In this document: positions 33,169 to 44,331 of the stretch, piece after piece
Position numbering within the stretch: the first letter of the stretch is position 1
How the letters are laid out: every line of letters starts with the position of its first letter
DNA from: Evernia prunastri
Lineage: Eukaryota; Ascomycota; Lecanoromycetes; Lecanorales; Parmeliaceae
DNA: 64,000 nt
Reading direction: 5' to 3'
Assembly (NCBI GenBank): GCA_003184365.1
Contig: NKYR01000059.1
Location: 62,001-126,000, forward strand
The notes under the pieces: model-generated
The model's database searches: none
Told to the model about the DNA's origin: nothing
What the model saw: only the letters and a program-made list of their open reading frames with translations
Program-made: the position numbers and the translations under genes

Positions 33169-34758
33169 CGGTTTTGAAAGCACGGCCGAGGCGAGGTAGA
33201 TAAGGGAAGTAGATGAAGATGGATACGAGGAACTGATGGAATGGAGAGGTTTGAAGGAAAGAGGAGAAGCATTTTGTGTCAGGCGTGGATATTGCAATAT
33301 ATATTTTTTTTAAAAAAAGGGAATATAATGAGAACGTTCTATAAACCGGCTTAGAGCAGCCGAGAAGCAGCCAAGAAAATCGGTTGAGCATTTTGATTTT
33401 GCAAACTGGATGAATAGCATGTCTTCCGGCGAATTCATCTTCTGCTGACATATACCGTGACCCAGGCCTGAATGAGATTTCCTGAAAATTTGAGCGATCT
33501 GACCTGAGGAAGGTGGACAGTCTTCATCTTTCAGACTTAGCAGCGCAAATTCAGAGGCCTTGTGAAAAACTGTAGGACAGCTTCTGAGAAAATTTCCTCC
33601 GTCTACGATAGCGATATTCAACTTCTAAGGAGACACAGCCTGCTTAGAACCCCAGCCCAGTACCCTCGGAAGACCGTATTAATTAAGTTTATCGATGTCA
33701 GAGTCGTCCTTGAATGACTTCGTACATCTCGATGATTTTGGCAATTTCCCCCTTCTTGCACCGTCTCCGCTTGCATCGAGAGCTTCACCTCTTTTAGAGG
33801 GACCTAATCGACGCCGTCAACAGCAACGACTTGTTCTATCAGAAGACCTTGACCCAAGGCTCCCGATGGTCCGACTAGTCCGTCCAAACGCCCAGACTAG
33901 TCTAAAATGAAGCTGTACAGACAGTCCACAGTCCGTCCAAATAATCAGACGATCGGACTGCTTTAGACTAGTCTGACAGACTAGTCCATCGCTGCCCTCA
34001 AGTCGTCGAGTGATAGTAGTAGTGAGAGTCTCTAATAGCTCAGATTCGTTGTCGCTGAGTGTCATTATGAAATTGTTATCGAATAATAATAATGATGCTC
34101 CGTGTTTAACGGGCATGTGGTGACTGTCCTTCATTACTACTAAAGTACGTACAGAATGAAGGGACAGGTGGTCACAAGGCCATATGAGAGTGCAGTGCGG
34201 ACGCTAGTCCCAATCCGTCTACGCCTCGGTTGCACACGAGGAGGTTAGGCCTCGTCCTACCGCTCTTTTCAACACTCCGTCTTGATGTGAGATATTTTCT
34301 TCTCTGCTGCTACTAAAATAGATGAATTGCTATTAAAAATACGCAGAGTATACTCAGATATTCACTACAAAATCGGCTATCAACAAAAAATCCAGTACAC
34401 CTTCAGACTATTAGTGGACTAGTCCGTTCAAACAGCTGGACTAGTCTATACACCTACCCCATTAACTGGAACAGTTCCTCACACTCAGCCTTGTTCCTCA
34501 GCTGAGGAACGAGACGTCTTGGCGGAATAAGACGATGAAAATCCATCGAGGGAAGCGCTAGACATGCAGCACGCTCTGAATGGGGTGGTCTAAATTTGGT
34601 ACCCTCCACCAGCGATCTTGATTCAGCCTGATCCGAGCAGAACTTCTCAGCGCTTTCCATCCCCGCCCCTTCTCACCGACATCAAGGACACATCAATACA
34701 AAGACCGCTATTTCTCTCGCCTTTCACCTACCTCATTTTGGAATTTTCTCTTCTTGAA
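33169..34758. other. Intergenic, AT-richer, with palindromic repeat cluster
   Basis: No supported gene. Six GACTAGTC palindromes lie between 33873 and 34446. Open frames of about 100 codons cross the palindromes without any recognisable family. Confidence 0.55.
33873..34446. repeat. Cluster of six GACTAGTC palindromes in two related 30-bp blocks
   Basis: Copies at 33873, 33895, 33966, 33979, 34417 and 34439. The blocks 33873-33902 and 34417-34446 are direct repeats, each with two palindromes 22 bp apart and about 25 of 30 bases matching. A further AGTCCGTCCAAA copy lies near 33930. These could be the ends of a small non-autonomous element or a regulatory array upstream of the NLR gene. Confidence 0.8.
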
Positions 34759-37700
34759 ATGAAGCGACCCCGTGCTTTCGTCAAGAAGTGCGTGCAGAAA
34801 GTAAAGAGTGCTTTCAACACACGAAAGCCTTCAGCCTCTGCTGCACAGGAGACAACGAGGGCTGTCTCGTCAGTCGGGAATTCAACAGCCGGCGACACTT
34901 CTCATCGCTCTTCTACGGTATTGCATAGCACCTCGCATGAGCAGCGGACTCACGCACAGAGCGCAAACCCCGCCGCTACGGCTGAAGCACCTGTACAGCC
35001 TCGGATAAATACAAGAATCATCAACAGTGATAATGCCGTCGGTCAATACGCCGATGCTGATGCCGCACCAGAGCGACTTCCTGTCGATTCCACTATTGTT
35101 CGAACTCATCATCTTGATAGCGAAGCTGCTAAATCAGGTGGCTCCTCTAACGGCCTTACTGCCGCTTCGGGGCAGACAACCACAACTCATATGACAGCTC
35201 CAGTAAATGGAGCTCCAGTCATAGCTCAAGCCGTAGCTCCAGCCGCAAGTCCAGTCACAGCCCCCAATGCACCTCCTTCTGATTTGGCCGCACCAGCCAA
35301 AACCCCTCTTGTGCAGCAGTCATCGGCCGCCGCGATTTGGCACGAAGCTCTGAAGACATTCGAGGAACTGGATCCTAAGAAATACAAGATTCTTGACGAG
35401 GTACTCAAGAACGTCAGCACTCCCAAGAACGACAAGATTAGCAGATTGCTCGAGCCAAGCGAAAGCAAACCAGAGTCTAAGGCTCTGTTGCTGAGAGCCA
35501 AAGCCATCTTGCCAAGCCTCGGCGCTACCAGGGCGGTCGCGATGACTATAGCAAATGTGGATCCTCATAAGATAGTTCCCTATGTGATTGCGGGCGCCTT
35601 TTTCATTATCGATGTCAGTGGTCTACCACCTGCCTAAGAGCTAACTAACTCGAATAAGGTCCTGCTTTGCAGATTATCACCCGAAGATGAGCGAAAGATA
35701 CGAAACATGCTGTTCGAAAGCGTCAATGCTATCAATGAATGGATCTCCTTCGAAACGAACGTTCTCAAAAGAATCGATAAAGTCAAGCAAGATGTTCAAG
35801 AAATACAAAATCTACTGCCCGGCCTCTATCGCCTGGCATTGCAGCTCCTGTGTAATCTACTGTCCGCTTTCAACGCGTCATGGTTAGAAACAGTTGGTGA
35901 GCATGACCTAATGCATACGTGACCTTATGCTCACAGACCGATGACAGGCGAGAAGCTCTCAGCCGAAATGGTGAAATGGCAACAGCAAGCAGAGGAACTG
36001 AAAGACCACCGCACAGAATGGACTGCCAGGAGGAAAGTAATGGAAGAGGCACTGTCTCGTATTGAGCATGTTGCTAAAGTTCTCGACTGGATCAGGAGTG
36101 CTGATGACCCCGAACAATCACTGGAAGCACTGAACGACTGAGCAACGTCAGAAGGGCGATACAAAGAGTCTGCATCGTGGGTTCTCGACAATCGGATCTT
36201 TAAAGCTTGGTCACGTGACTTTTACCCTTTTGGGCCTTCCGTGAGCACGACCTCAGAAGTCGTGTCTAAGCGCGTGTTGTGGGTTAGTGGATCCTATGGT
36301 GTGGGTAAGACCACAATAATGTACGTTGGGCTCCTAATTCCAAGGTGTCTACTAAATAGCGTATAGTCACCGCATTGTCTCTGAACTGCAAAGATTAGCT
36401 GATGGCTATCTCACAAGTGACATCACACAAGAAGAGGCTTCGAAGGCCAAGCGTCTTTTAGTTATATCTTATTTCTGCGACACCTCAAAGCGCGCAAACT
36501 ATGAGACGATCATTCGATCGATCGGTCGAAAATTGTCGCTCTTACCGGACTTTACTATCGCGCAAGCAGCTCAGGAGTTCTATGACAAGAAAAAGTTAGG
36601 GCACACGCATACAATCTCTATCAGGGATTATGAAAATCTTGTGCGTCGTCTTTTGAACGAGCGCTCGGAGTCGTACAACATCGCGCTGTTTATCGACGCT
36701 CTTAACGAATGTGATCCATCTCGGGACGCGGAGGGTCTATGTGTTTTCATAAGTGAGATTGTCAGCGAAAATCCTCAAGTTCGGGTTCTTTTCTCCTCGC
36801 ACGAGCAATTATCTGGAAGTGAGCATCTCAAGGAACATCTTGCAAAGATGGAAGTGGTTACACCTACACTAGGAGATGAGTTAGAGGACTCCATGAAGAC
36901 TGAAATCAAGTTTCGGCAGGCTGAGCTAGAGGGTTTCATAAAGACTGAAATCAAGTTTCGGCAGGCTAAGCTGAAGGACAGCGAAAGCATTTTCCGTAAG
37001 TGAATGCCACTATGAGCAAATGTCAAGAGTGCGCGGCTAAGTTGGTTCAACTGCAGTCAAGCCCGAGTATAAGTCTCTGCTAGACGAGCTTTAGCAGTCG
37101 TTAATCGATGGTGCTAAGGGAATGTAGGTTATACGATTCAACTTGAAGCATTGCACTGACAACTTGCAGGTATGTCTGGGTCCGAGTCTGGTTAAATATC
37201 ACGCTCCCTCTTCAGGATAGTCTTAGGACTGTTGTATTCGAAAACGATGCTAAGAATCTCCTCAATGAATTGCAGAAGTGTGCCACTCTCGCCCCGAAGT
37301 CTCCCACTGGGGCGAGGGAGGCGAACGAACAGTTGCAGGACGGTTATCAGCGTCTCTGGAACCTTGGAGAGTTGAGAGAGTCTGAAGAAATCCGAAAACG
37401 CCTGTTCCGCTTCGTTGTTTGCGCTTTCGCTCCCCTAAAACTGAGCACTGTTGCCCATGCATTGCGCATCGGTATCGAAGACGGTGAAAACCCATATCGA
37501 AAACACTTTTCTATCAAGAATATTGACAAACTTTGCTCAAACTTCCTTTCCAAGGATGATTCTGGCCATCTTAGTTGGACTCACGATTCTGCAAGAGACT
37601 TTGTTGTAAGAAGGATTGTGAACCCGGGGATTGATTTGTCAAAACCCAACGCTGAAGTGACTTCGATGAAAAGCAATCATCTTCTAGTCGCCAACACTTT

Positions 37701-38859
37701 CATCGCGGTAATGAAAGACTCCGACCATCCAGTCTGGAAAGAAGTGGATTTGGATCCTTCTGAGTGGAAGCCACCAAAACGGAATTCGTCCATGAAAATC
37801 CGGGGTGCCCAAGGTTGTATATATTATTTGAGCAGGTATGGATGTCGCCATTGTCAACATGCTGCTGAAAAAAAGGTGATCTTTGATCCGTTGTGGACTA
37901 GAGTCTTGAGAGAACTAATTCTACGCCACAAAACCGCATTTGCTCTATGGTGGCGAGTTTGGTTCGACCCGTGGAGCTTCCAATACGGTCATCTCGAGGA
38001 GGTCCTTGGAGATTACGCCGGGGAGCGCACTATCCTAATCTCACATACTCTTGCCTTTTTGGATCTTAAGGCGGCTCCTCCAGAGGGAAATACTGAGAAA
38101 GATCTGGTAGAGTCTCTGGTACGGCATGCGGCTTGTAAAAGTCTCAGTGGCGCCAACGTATTGCATCTAGCATGCTCGGCCAGAAATGGAAGTATCTTGA
38201 AATTCATGATTCAAGCTATAATTGATCACCATGGTGAAATTGCTCGCGTATTCGAACTCCTGGAAGAAATATATGAAGATCAAACTCCTTTCACCTTGGC
38301 GTTTTTAATCACCAATTTTGGTTCGTTTTGGTCGCAACATCGATTCGATGTAATGAAGATCTTGCTAGAGTTCGAGAAGAAATGTTCTAGGCCGAATGGT
38401 TGCGACCAAAGCAGCAATCGGGCTCCATCTCTTTGCCTCTGGTCGCACAAGCCTATGAACTATGGTGAACCAATAGTTTTGTTGTCTGTTATTCATCTGC
38501 TTTGCGAAGACGACGTTATCAGCCTTCTTGACATACACAAGCCTTGCGATATCAACGTCCAGACTGAAGATCGTAAGGAAACGGCTCTTCACTGTGCTGC
38601 ACGCCTCGGGCGTTTTCAGCTAGTAAAGGTATTGGTAGAGGAATGTCATGCGGCCGTCGATGTACCTGACTCTCAGGGTGAAACACCTGTGGACGTTGCT
38701 CGGAATGAATTGGAATTCGAACTTGAAGTCAAGTGTCCCCCCAAGCAGGTCATCGAAAGGATGCTGGAGGTTGTCAAGTATCTTGGGTCTATCAATCAGA
38801 GCGACCCAGGCGATTTTCAAAGACTACAGCAGCGTTGCTCGACATACATTGAGAGCTAG
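34759..38859 (+). pseudogene. NLR-type STAND protein (NACHT plus ankyrin) with two in-frame stops
   Basis: Fungal NLRs are ATP-switched sensors of non-self or heterokaryon incompatibility. Exons by splice consensus and frame: 34759-35613, 35659-35896, 35948-36320, 36367-36995, 37057-37123, 37170-38859, with introns of 45-61 bp. The product would be about 1,283 codons. It starts with a Ser/Thr/Ala-rich region, then a helical N-terminal domain (PYVIAGAFFIID, INEWISFETNVLKRIDKVKQ), a NACHT P-loop GSYGVGKT at 36289-36312, Walker B LFIDALNECD, and ankyrin-like repeats (TALHCAARLGRFQLVKVLVEE). Two stops sit in the same otherwise continuous frame: TGA at 36139-36141 between N-domain and NACHT, and TAG at 37092-37094 in the short fifth exon. 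A weak 54-bp intron (GTGCTG to CGTCAG, about 36102-36155) could bypass the first. Otherwise the gene is broken or makes separate shorter proteins. Confidence 0.75.
36896..36985 (+). repeat. 45-bp tandem duplication inside the NLR coding sequence
   Basis: The second copy starts at 36941. The first 27 bases of each copy are identical and the rest diverge slightly; the frame is kept (KTEIKFRQAELEGFI then KTEIKFRQAKLKDSE). Confidence 0.92.
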
Positions 38860-39065
38860 AGACTAGTAAGACTTAGAGGCCGTAAAGTGAGGAATTGAAT
38901 GGGGCCGTGCAGGACCGAAGAAGCGGTCTTGAATAGAACGGATTTTCGAGTTATAAGAGAAGCGCGAGTGAAAAAGAGGAGTTGAGAACGTATACCACTG
39001 TCTAAACGCTCCTGTCCTACATGCAAGACATTGCAATAATATTGCCAGCACAAGGCGCAGCAATT

Positions 39066-39077
39066 GGGGGGGGGGGG
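39066..39077 (+). repeat. Poly-G tract (12 G)
   Basis: Uninterrupted G12 followed by CGCGCC. Confidence 0.9.
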
Positions 39078-39910
39078 CGCGCCGTGGCTTGAGCAGCCGG
39101 TCATGCTGCGTTCGTCTCGGAAAACGACACCTGCAAGCTGACGCCAGATACGATATTATGTTCTTTTCGCCATTCGTTCACATTGGCTGTACTCTACCTT
39201 ACATCCATTACCATCCACCATCCGCCCAAAAGCTCGACCCATGCCAACCTCAGAGGGACCACACACACATCCACACCCACACCCACAGCGCACGTACTAT
39301 CCCACGTACCATCCCACGTACCATCGACCTACGATCCACCCTCGCCCTCGCCCTCGCCCCCACCCTCACCTCCCCGTCCATACCACATTCAAAATAAAAA
39401 GAAAAGCCAGCCAGCCATCCACCCAACCCACACCAACCCCCTCCCTCCCCCCTCATAAGACACCCTCCATTACCTACCTACCTCACCATCTCATCCGCAT
39501 CGCGTCAGCACCGGCAACCCGCAATATGCATTAGTCCATAGGCGGGGCCAGTTGCTGGACATGGGATAAGTTCATTCCCCGAGAGACGCTGATACCTAGC
39601 TATATAATCATTGCCTACAATACCATCCTCCAAATAGTCCCTTCTACCGCTGTTGTGATTGGTGACTAGGTACTATCGCTCTCATAGCGCACAGAGCATT
39701 CAGATTCCGGTCCCCAATTTATGCACATGCACACCCACATATGCAAATTATGCATAAACCCCCCCAAAAATAATTCCCCGACGCGCTAGTCCCAAAGCAG
39801 CCTCGCACCGCGCTGTCACATTTCCCCGCACGAGACCCATTCGCTACAGTGCTAAGATGCTTCGCTACTTAATTAGCGGGCAAACACCAATGCGCAACGG
39901 TTTCGCAGAG

Positions 39911-39937
39911 GAGGGGGGAGGAGGGGGGAGGAGGGGC
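39911..39937 (+). repeat. GAGGGGGGAG tandem repeat
   Basis: About two and a half units of a 10-bp G-rich repeat. Four G runs close together could form a G-quadruplex. Confidence 0.85.
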
Positions 39938-40003
39938 AGGGGGAGTTGGAGGGGTGGGAGAGGGGTATGGGTATGGGTAAGTATGGGAAAGGAATTATGG
40001 GAT

Positions 40004-40095
40004 ACCTAACTACCAACCTACCTACCTACGCATCTACCTACACACCTACATATACATGCACCCCTCTACCTACACATCTACACATCCACCTACCA
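40004..40095 (+). repeat. CTAC-rich degenerate tetranucleotide stretch
   Basis: Repeated CTAC, CCTA, CACA and CATC units resembling the stretch at 9211-9280. Confidence 0.7.
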
Positions 40096-40711
40096 ATTCC
40101 ACCCATACGCTCACTCCAGCAAACGGAAAAAGACCCCACTAACATTGCGTACGTACACATATACCTACCTATATACCCAGAATCGATCTAACAAAGCAAA
40201 CACCCCCCACTTTCCACTTCCCTCCCACCTCTCGGATCGGAGGGGATATCTAGGTACATCTCGGGAACAAAATACAAAGAACTGACGATTGGGCTCTGCG
40301 GGGCAGGGAAAAGAATAAGTAAGTACACTACGTACTCGTACGTCAACCCAAACCACTCGCAACCCTCTTTTTTTTTTTCTTCTTCCTTTCCCTTTTGAGC
40401 ACCGGATAGCAGCATTATCTTTTTATTTTTGTGGTTTTTGTATGGGGTTTGATTGATTGATTGACAGGAAGGAGCGGAATAAGCACGGAACGGAACGCTG
40501 ACGGCGGAACAAACCAGCGAGAGAAAGAAAGGCACGAACACCGAGATCCCCATCGAGACGTCTCCCGATTGATCCCTGCCCTCGTTCCCCCCGACGTGAC
40601 GAGGCCCTCGGACACGCAAACCCAGCCCCCCACCACCTCCTCCACGCAAACCACACCATCCATCTGCCCATCTCCAAGCCGCACGCAACCACCATCACCA
40701 TCACCATCGCC

Positions 40712-41782
40712 ATGTCCAAAGCGGTAGATGCCGCCAAGACCGCCTCCAACAAAACGACCTCCGCCCTCTCCAAACCGGCCTCGGAATCCTCCCCCGTCGC
40801 CGCCTCCCTCCTGCACCACCCATACACCCGCGCCGCCCTGCCCTTCGTCAACGGCGGCCTGGCCGGCATGACGGCCACGACCTGCATCCAGCCCATCGAC
40901 ATGATAAAAGTGCGCCTGCAGCTCGCGGGCGAGGGGATCAAAACGGGCCCGCGGGCCACGCCGCTATCGGTGACGAAGGACATCGTCGCCCAGGGCAAGG
41001 TGATGGACCTATACACGGGCCTGAGCGCGGGGCTGCTGCGACAAGCGGTGTACACGACGGCGCGGCTCGGCTTCTTCGACACGTTCATGACGGCGCTGAA
41101 GACGAGGGCGGAGGCCAAGGGGCAGGGCATCGGCTTCAAGGAGAGGGCGGGCGCGGGGCTGACGGCGGGCGGGTTGGCGGCCATGGTGGGGAACCCGGCG
41201 GACCTGGCCCTCATCCGGATGCAGAGCGACGGGCTCAAGCCGAAGGAGATGCGGGCCAACTACAAGAGCGTCGTGGACGCCCTGGCGCGGATATCCAAGA
41301 CCGAGGGCGTCTATTCGCTCTGGGCGGGCGCGAGTCCGACGGTGGTGAGGGCCATGGCGCTGAACTTCGGCCAACTGGCCTTCTTCTCCGAAGCGAAGAT
41401 GCAGCTGAAAGCCAAGACGCAGCTGTCGATGCGGACGCAGACGCTGACGGCGAGCGCCATCGCCGGGTTCTTCGCGAGCTTCTTCTCGCTGCCCTTCGAT
41501 TTCGTGAAGACGCGGCTGCAGAAGCAGCAGAGGGGGAAGGACGGGAAGGTCCCGTACAGCGGGATGGCCGATTGTTTCCGGAAGGTGGCGAAGGAGGAGG
41601 GCCTGTTGAGGTTTTACAGGGGGTTCGGGACATACTATGTTAGGATTGCGCCGCATGCGTGAGTTGCCCCGTCCTTGCCCTGCTATTGGCATCTCTTGCA
41701 TCCTTGAAACCACATGCTGAATTGCTCATGTAGTATGATAACGCTGATTGTTGCTGACTGGCTTGGCCTCATCACCAAATGA
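40712..41782 (+). CDS. Mitochondrial 2-oxoglutarate/malate carrier
   Basis: Inner-membrane exchanger of 2-oxoglutarate for malate and related dicarboxylates (SLC25A11-type). Exons are 40712-41658 and 41734-41782, 331 aa. The 3' exon of 49 bp supplies the final transmembrane end MITLIVADWLGLITK. The three mitochondrial-carrier repeats have QPIDMIKVRLQ, NPADLALIRMQ and LPFDFVKTRLQ, each the Px(D/E)xx(K/R) signature. LSAGLLRQAVYTTARLGFFD and MALNFGQLAFFSEAK are characteristic of the 2-oxoglutarate carrier. A 40-residue Ala/Ser/Thr-rich N-terminus precedes the first repeat. Strong GC-rich codon bias in the body suggests high expression. The start lies in a good context (CGCCATGTCC). Confidence 0.93.
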
Positions 41783-42077
41783 TGGGATGGACACTTGGTC
41801 GGGACTGGCGTCACTGGGTCTGGACGGTATTTTGGTACGAAGGGCATGACTGCTTCGAGAATTTCTGCAAGCGGCAAATGACTTAGCGTTGGAGCATTCG
41901 ATCCTATGTCGATCTTTCTGGGCATCTATTTTGAGCAGGTAGAATGCACACAGGCATCTACATCCACATATCTTTCTCACGTGTAAAGAGCTGATGCTTT
42001 CCTGAGACGCCGGTCGGTGCTCTACTCCGCGAGCCCAGTCAAATGTCTCAAGACCCCTGCTTCTACTCCTCCTCATC

Positions 42078-43582
42078 CTAATCCTCTTCTTCGAGATCAA
42101 TGACATCGGTTGCCGCGGAGCTGCTAGGTCTCCCTCGCTCCTCTTCCACGAGCCCCTGAACCTGTGAATTTGGCACCATCGACACCTCTCTCGTCTTTAC
42201 TCTCGGTGCTTGGCTTCGTCGTTCATGTTTGAAGTGTGGTGTTCGCGTTCTTGCCGGCGAACTACTGATCTCGTCAGGTCTGTGCCGAGCACTTCCCGGT
42301 GCCCTCACATCGTCGTCATCGGAGTCGTCCTGAATCTGAGCGTTTTCGGCGGCTTGTATACGTTGGATTTTGCGGACAAGGACGGGATTGGCCTCGACGT
42401 CGTCGGCTGTGAGCATCTACAGTGTCATTTGTTAAACGTGACCTTGGAGAAGCGGGAAACAGGATCGATATTGAGGAACACTTACGACTGTGCATACAGG
42501 ACACTGCATGGCCTTCCTGCCACCTGCTCCTCGTGTACCATTTCCGTCAACTCTTGCTTCACTAGCATTGATCATGCTCAATATAGCTTCTTTCTCGAAG
42601 CTGTGAGGGCATTTGGTGCTGGTGACGGGATCTTTCATCGGTAGCAATGTGATCGGACATTTAATGCTAATACGCTCAGAAGCCACGGCTAGATCGTCGT
42701 CATTGTCAGCTGCTTGCCTGCCTGCTGCCGCCGCTGATCTGCCTGTATTAGGATCAGAAGAATCTCGAGACCGGTCAGAGAACCATGTCGACGAGTGTGG
42801 CATGGGAGGTGCATCGTCCCCGGGAAATTGAGCGTCGTAGACGAGCTTCTTGAAGCCAATATAGTCGTTGTTTCGCGCGTAGCTAGCATGAAGAATGTAA
42901 GCGTGGGGAGGGGATGCTGGCTACTACGATGGACTTACCGATGAGACATTGTCTCGTTTTGATATGTCGATTTCTGTTCTGACATCTTGCGCTTGATGAA
43001 ATCCACAGCGCTGCCATTCTCCTCACCAGATTGGCTCTCGTCTTCATCATCCTCATCTCCCCCTGGTCTTGGCCGATTCGATCTAAATTGACTTGCCCCC
43101 AGCGTACTCTGAGTAGGAGCGATAGCGCCTCGGTTGTTCGCGACATTTGTCTCGAGTTCTTTGAGCGCCTTCTCGAAACCGTTGACTTGAAACTTCGAGT
43201 CGATGATCTTGCGAACGCCCGACTCGAGTCTCCCAGTCAACTCATCCGTCTGCCGCCGCTTCCCATCCATGACTTTCTCTTCTTCTTCGTTGTCTTCCTG
43301 GGATCCATGCTTCTCTCGTCTAGCCCGAGACTTTTCGTGTAATGCAGTTGCGGCTACCAAGCGATCATTGATATCGACCGCTGCCCCTGATAGATGGTTG
43401 TTTGCGGCATTCAAGCGAAGTTTGAGGGAGTCGAGTTTGTGATTACGATGGAGGTCCTGTATGGCGCGTATGGCATTTTCGTTCAGAGGATGTTGGGGAG
43501 GCTGGTAAGTGGGGAGAAGAGTAGGCCCGCTTCTTTGTCGATTGGAAGGTCCTGAAGGGCGAGATCTAGCTGAGGAAGCCAT
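42078..43582 (-). CDS. NSE2: SUMO E3 ligase NSE2/MMS21 of the SMC5/6 complex
   Basis: Exons on the minus strand are 43582-42939, 42882-42486 and 42416-42078, 459 aa; introns are 56 and 69 bp. The SP-RING is clear: ISIKCPITLLPMKDPVTSTKCPHSFEKEAI, then AMQCPVC, with the C-x-C-H-C-C pattern expected of the SUMO ligase subfamily. The N-terminal half is helical and charged, as expected for the part that binds the SMC5 arm (NHKLDSLKLRLNAAN, GFEKALKELETNV). The C-terminal exon adds an acidic and Ser-rich tail ending in a string of acidic residues (VIDLEEED) that resembles a SUMO-interacting motif. The nuclear role is DNA repair and chromosome maintenance. Convergent with the carrier gene, 295 bp apart. 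Confidence 0.9.
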
Positions 43583-44331
43583 GGAATTTTTGGGACTGCG
43601 ATGTGTGGCAAGTCAATTGAAGTATTGGGTGATGTTGAGAGAATGAATCGACACGCGATCACTGACGCGACGATCGTCGAGTAGTTTACACGCCTTACTT
43701 AGGCCGGTTTCTATACTTGGGACACTTGGCCTATCTAAGTAAAGTCACCCAAGACCTCCTATTCACAACTTGACATCGAGGACAAATTCAAAGATACTTT
43801 CTGTTATGGACTTGAAGGATTTTATCAGGAGAAGAAGTTTTATGCCAAAAGTATTTTCGTAAATCGTTTGTTCGAGAAGTTATCTAGAATTAAAAACCAC
43901 GCCCTTCTCAAATAGGCTAAGTATCTGAGTACCGTATTTGAAGTTAGAAAATTACCACGTAGGTAAGTATGCAAAATCTTCATATTACGGTGGCATTTCC
44001 TTAGCTATGCGTTCAATTCTATCCTATCGATCCTCTACACCGGTCTTGTCTCCGAAGTACTAACATCCATTAATGTCCAAATGCGAATAGTCCCACCGCT
44101 TGCTGCGATACATTGACCGGGATTTCGTTAGAAAGGTTATTAGTGTATTCGTCCTTTCGGCACAGTTGCCTTCTTCAAGAAAATCTCGAGACACAAGCAA
44201 ATTTTGGATGCCTGACGGCGTGGAAGTCATCCAGCGAAGGTTAGCAAGCTTGGGACCGAGAAGCAAATACAGTTTTCTCTATTTGACTCCAAACTTCTTT
44301 CCTTGAGAGCTTTCAAGCCAAGTGAAAAGGG
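43583..44331. other. Intergenic, no gene seen
   Basis: Divergent promoters of NSE2 and the LYS2-like gene. I looked for upstream exons coding the missing LYS2 N-terminal domain and found none. Confidence 0.5.

Larger units (their letters stand above)
38860..40711. other. Long intergenic region rich in simple repeats
   Basis: No supported gene. It has a G12 run (39066-39077), CA/CCCACAC-rich DNA near 39255-39300, a G-rich decamer repeat (39911-39937) and CTAC-rich DNA (40004-40095). The last 200 bp are the promoter and leader of the carrier gene, with CACCAT repeats at 40690-40708. Confidence 0.6.

Noticed and set aside
39250..39460. Pro/His-rich frames in three phases
   Set aside because: Arise from CCCACAC-type simple repeats; no coding bias beyond the repeat.
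39911..40095. Telomere-like or CRISPR-like array
   Set aside because: Units are irregular simple repeats without spacers; not the TTAGGG type and not a CRISPR structure.
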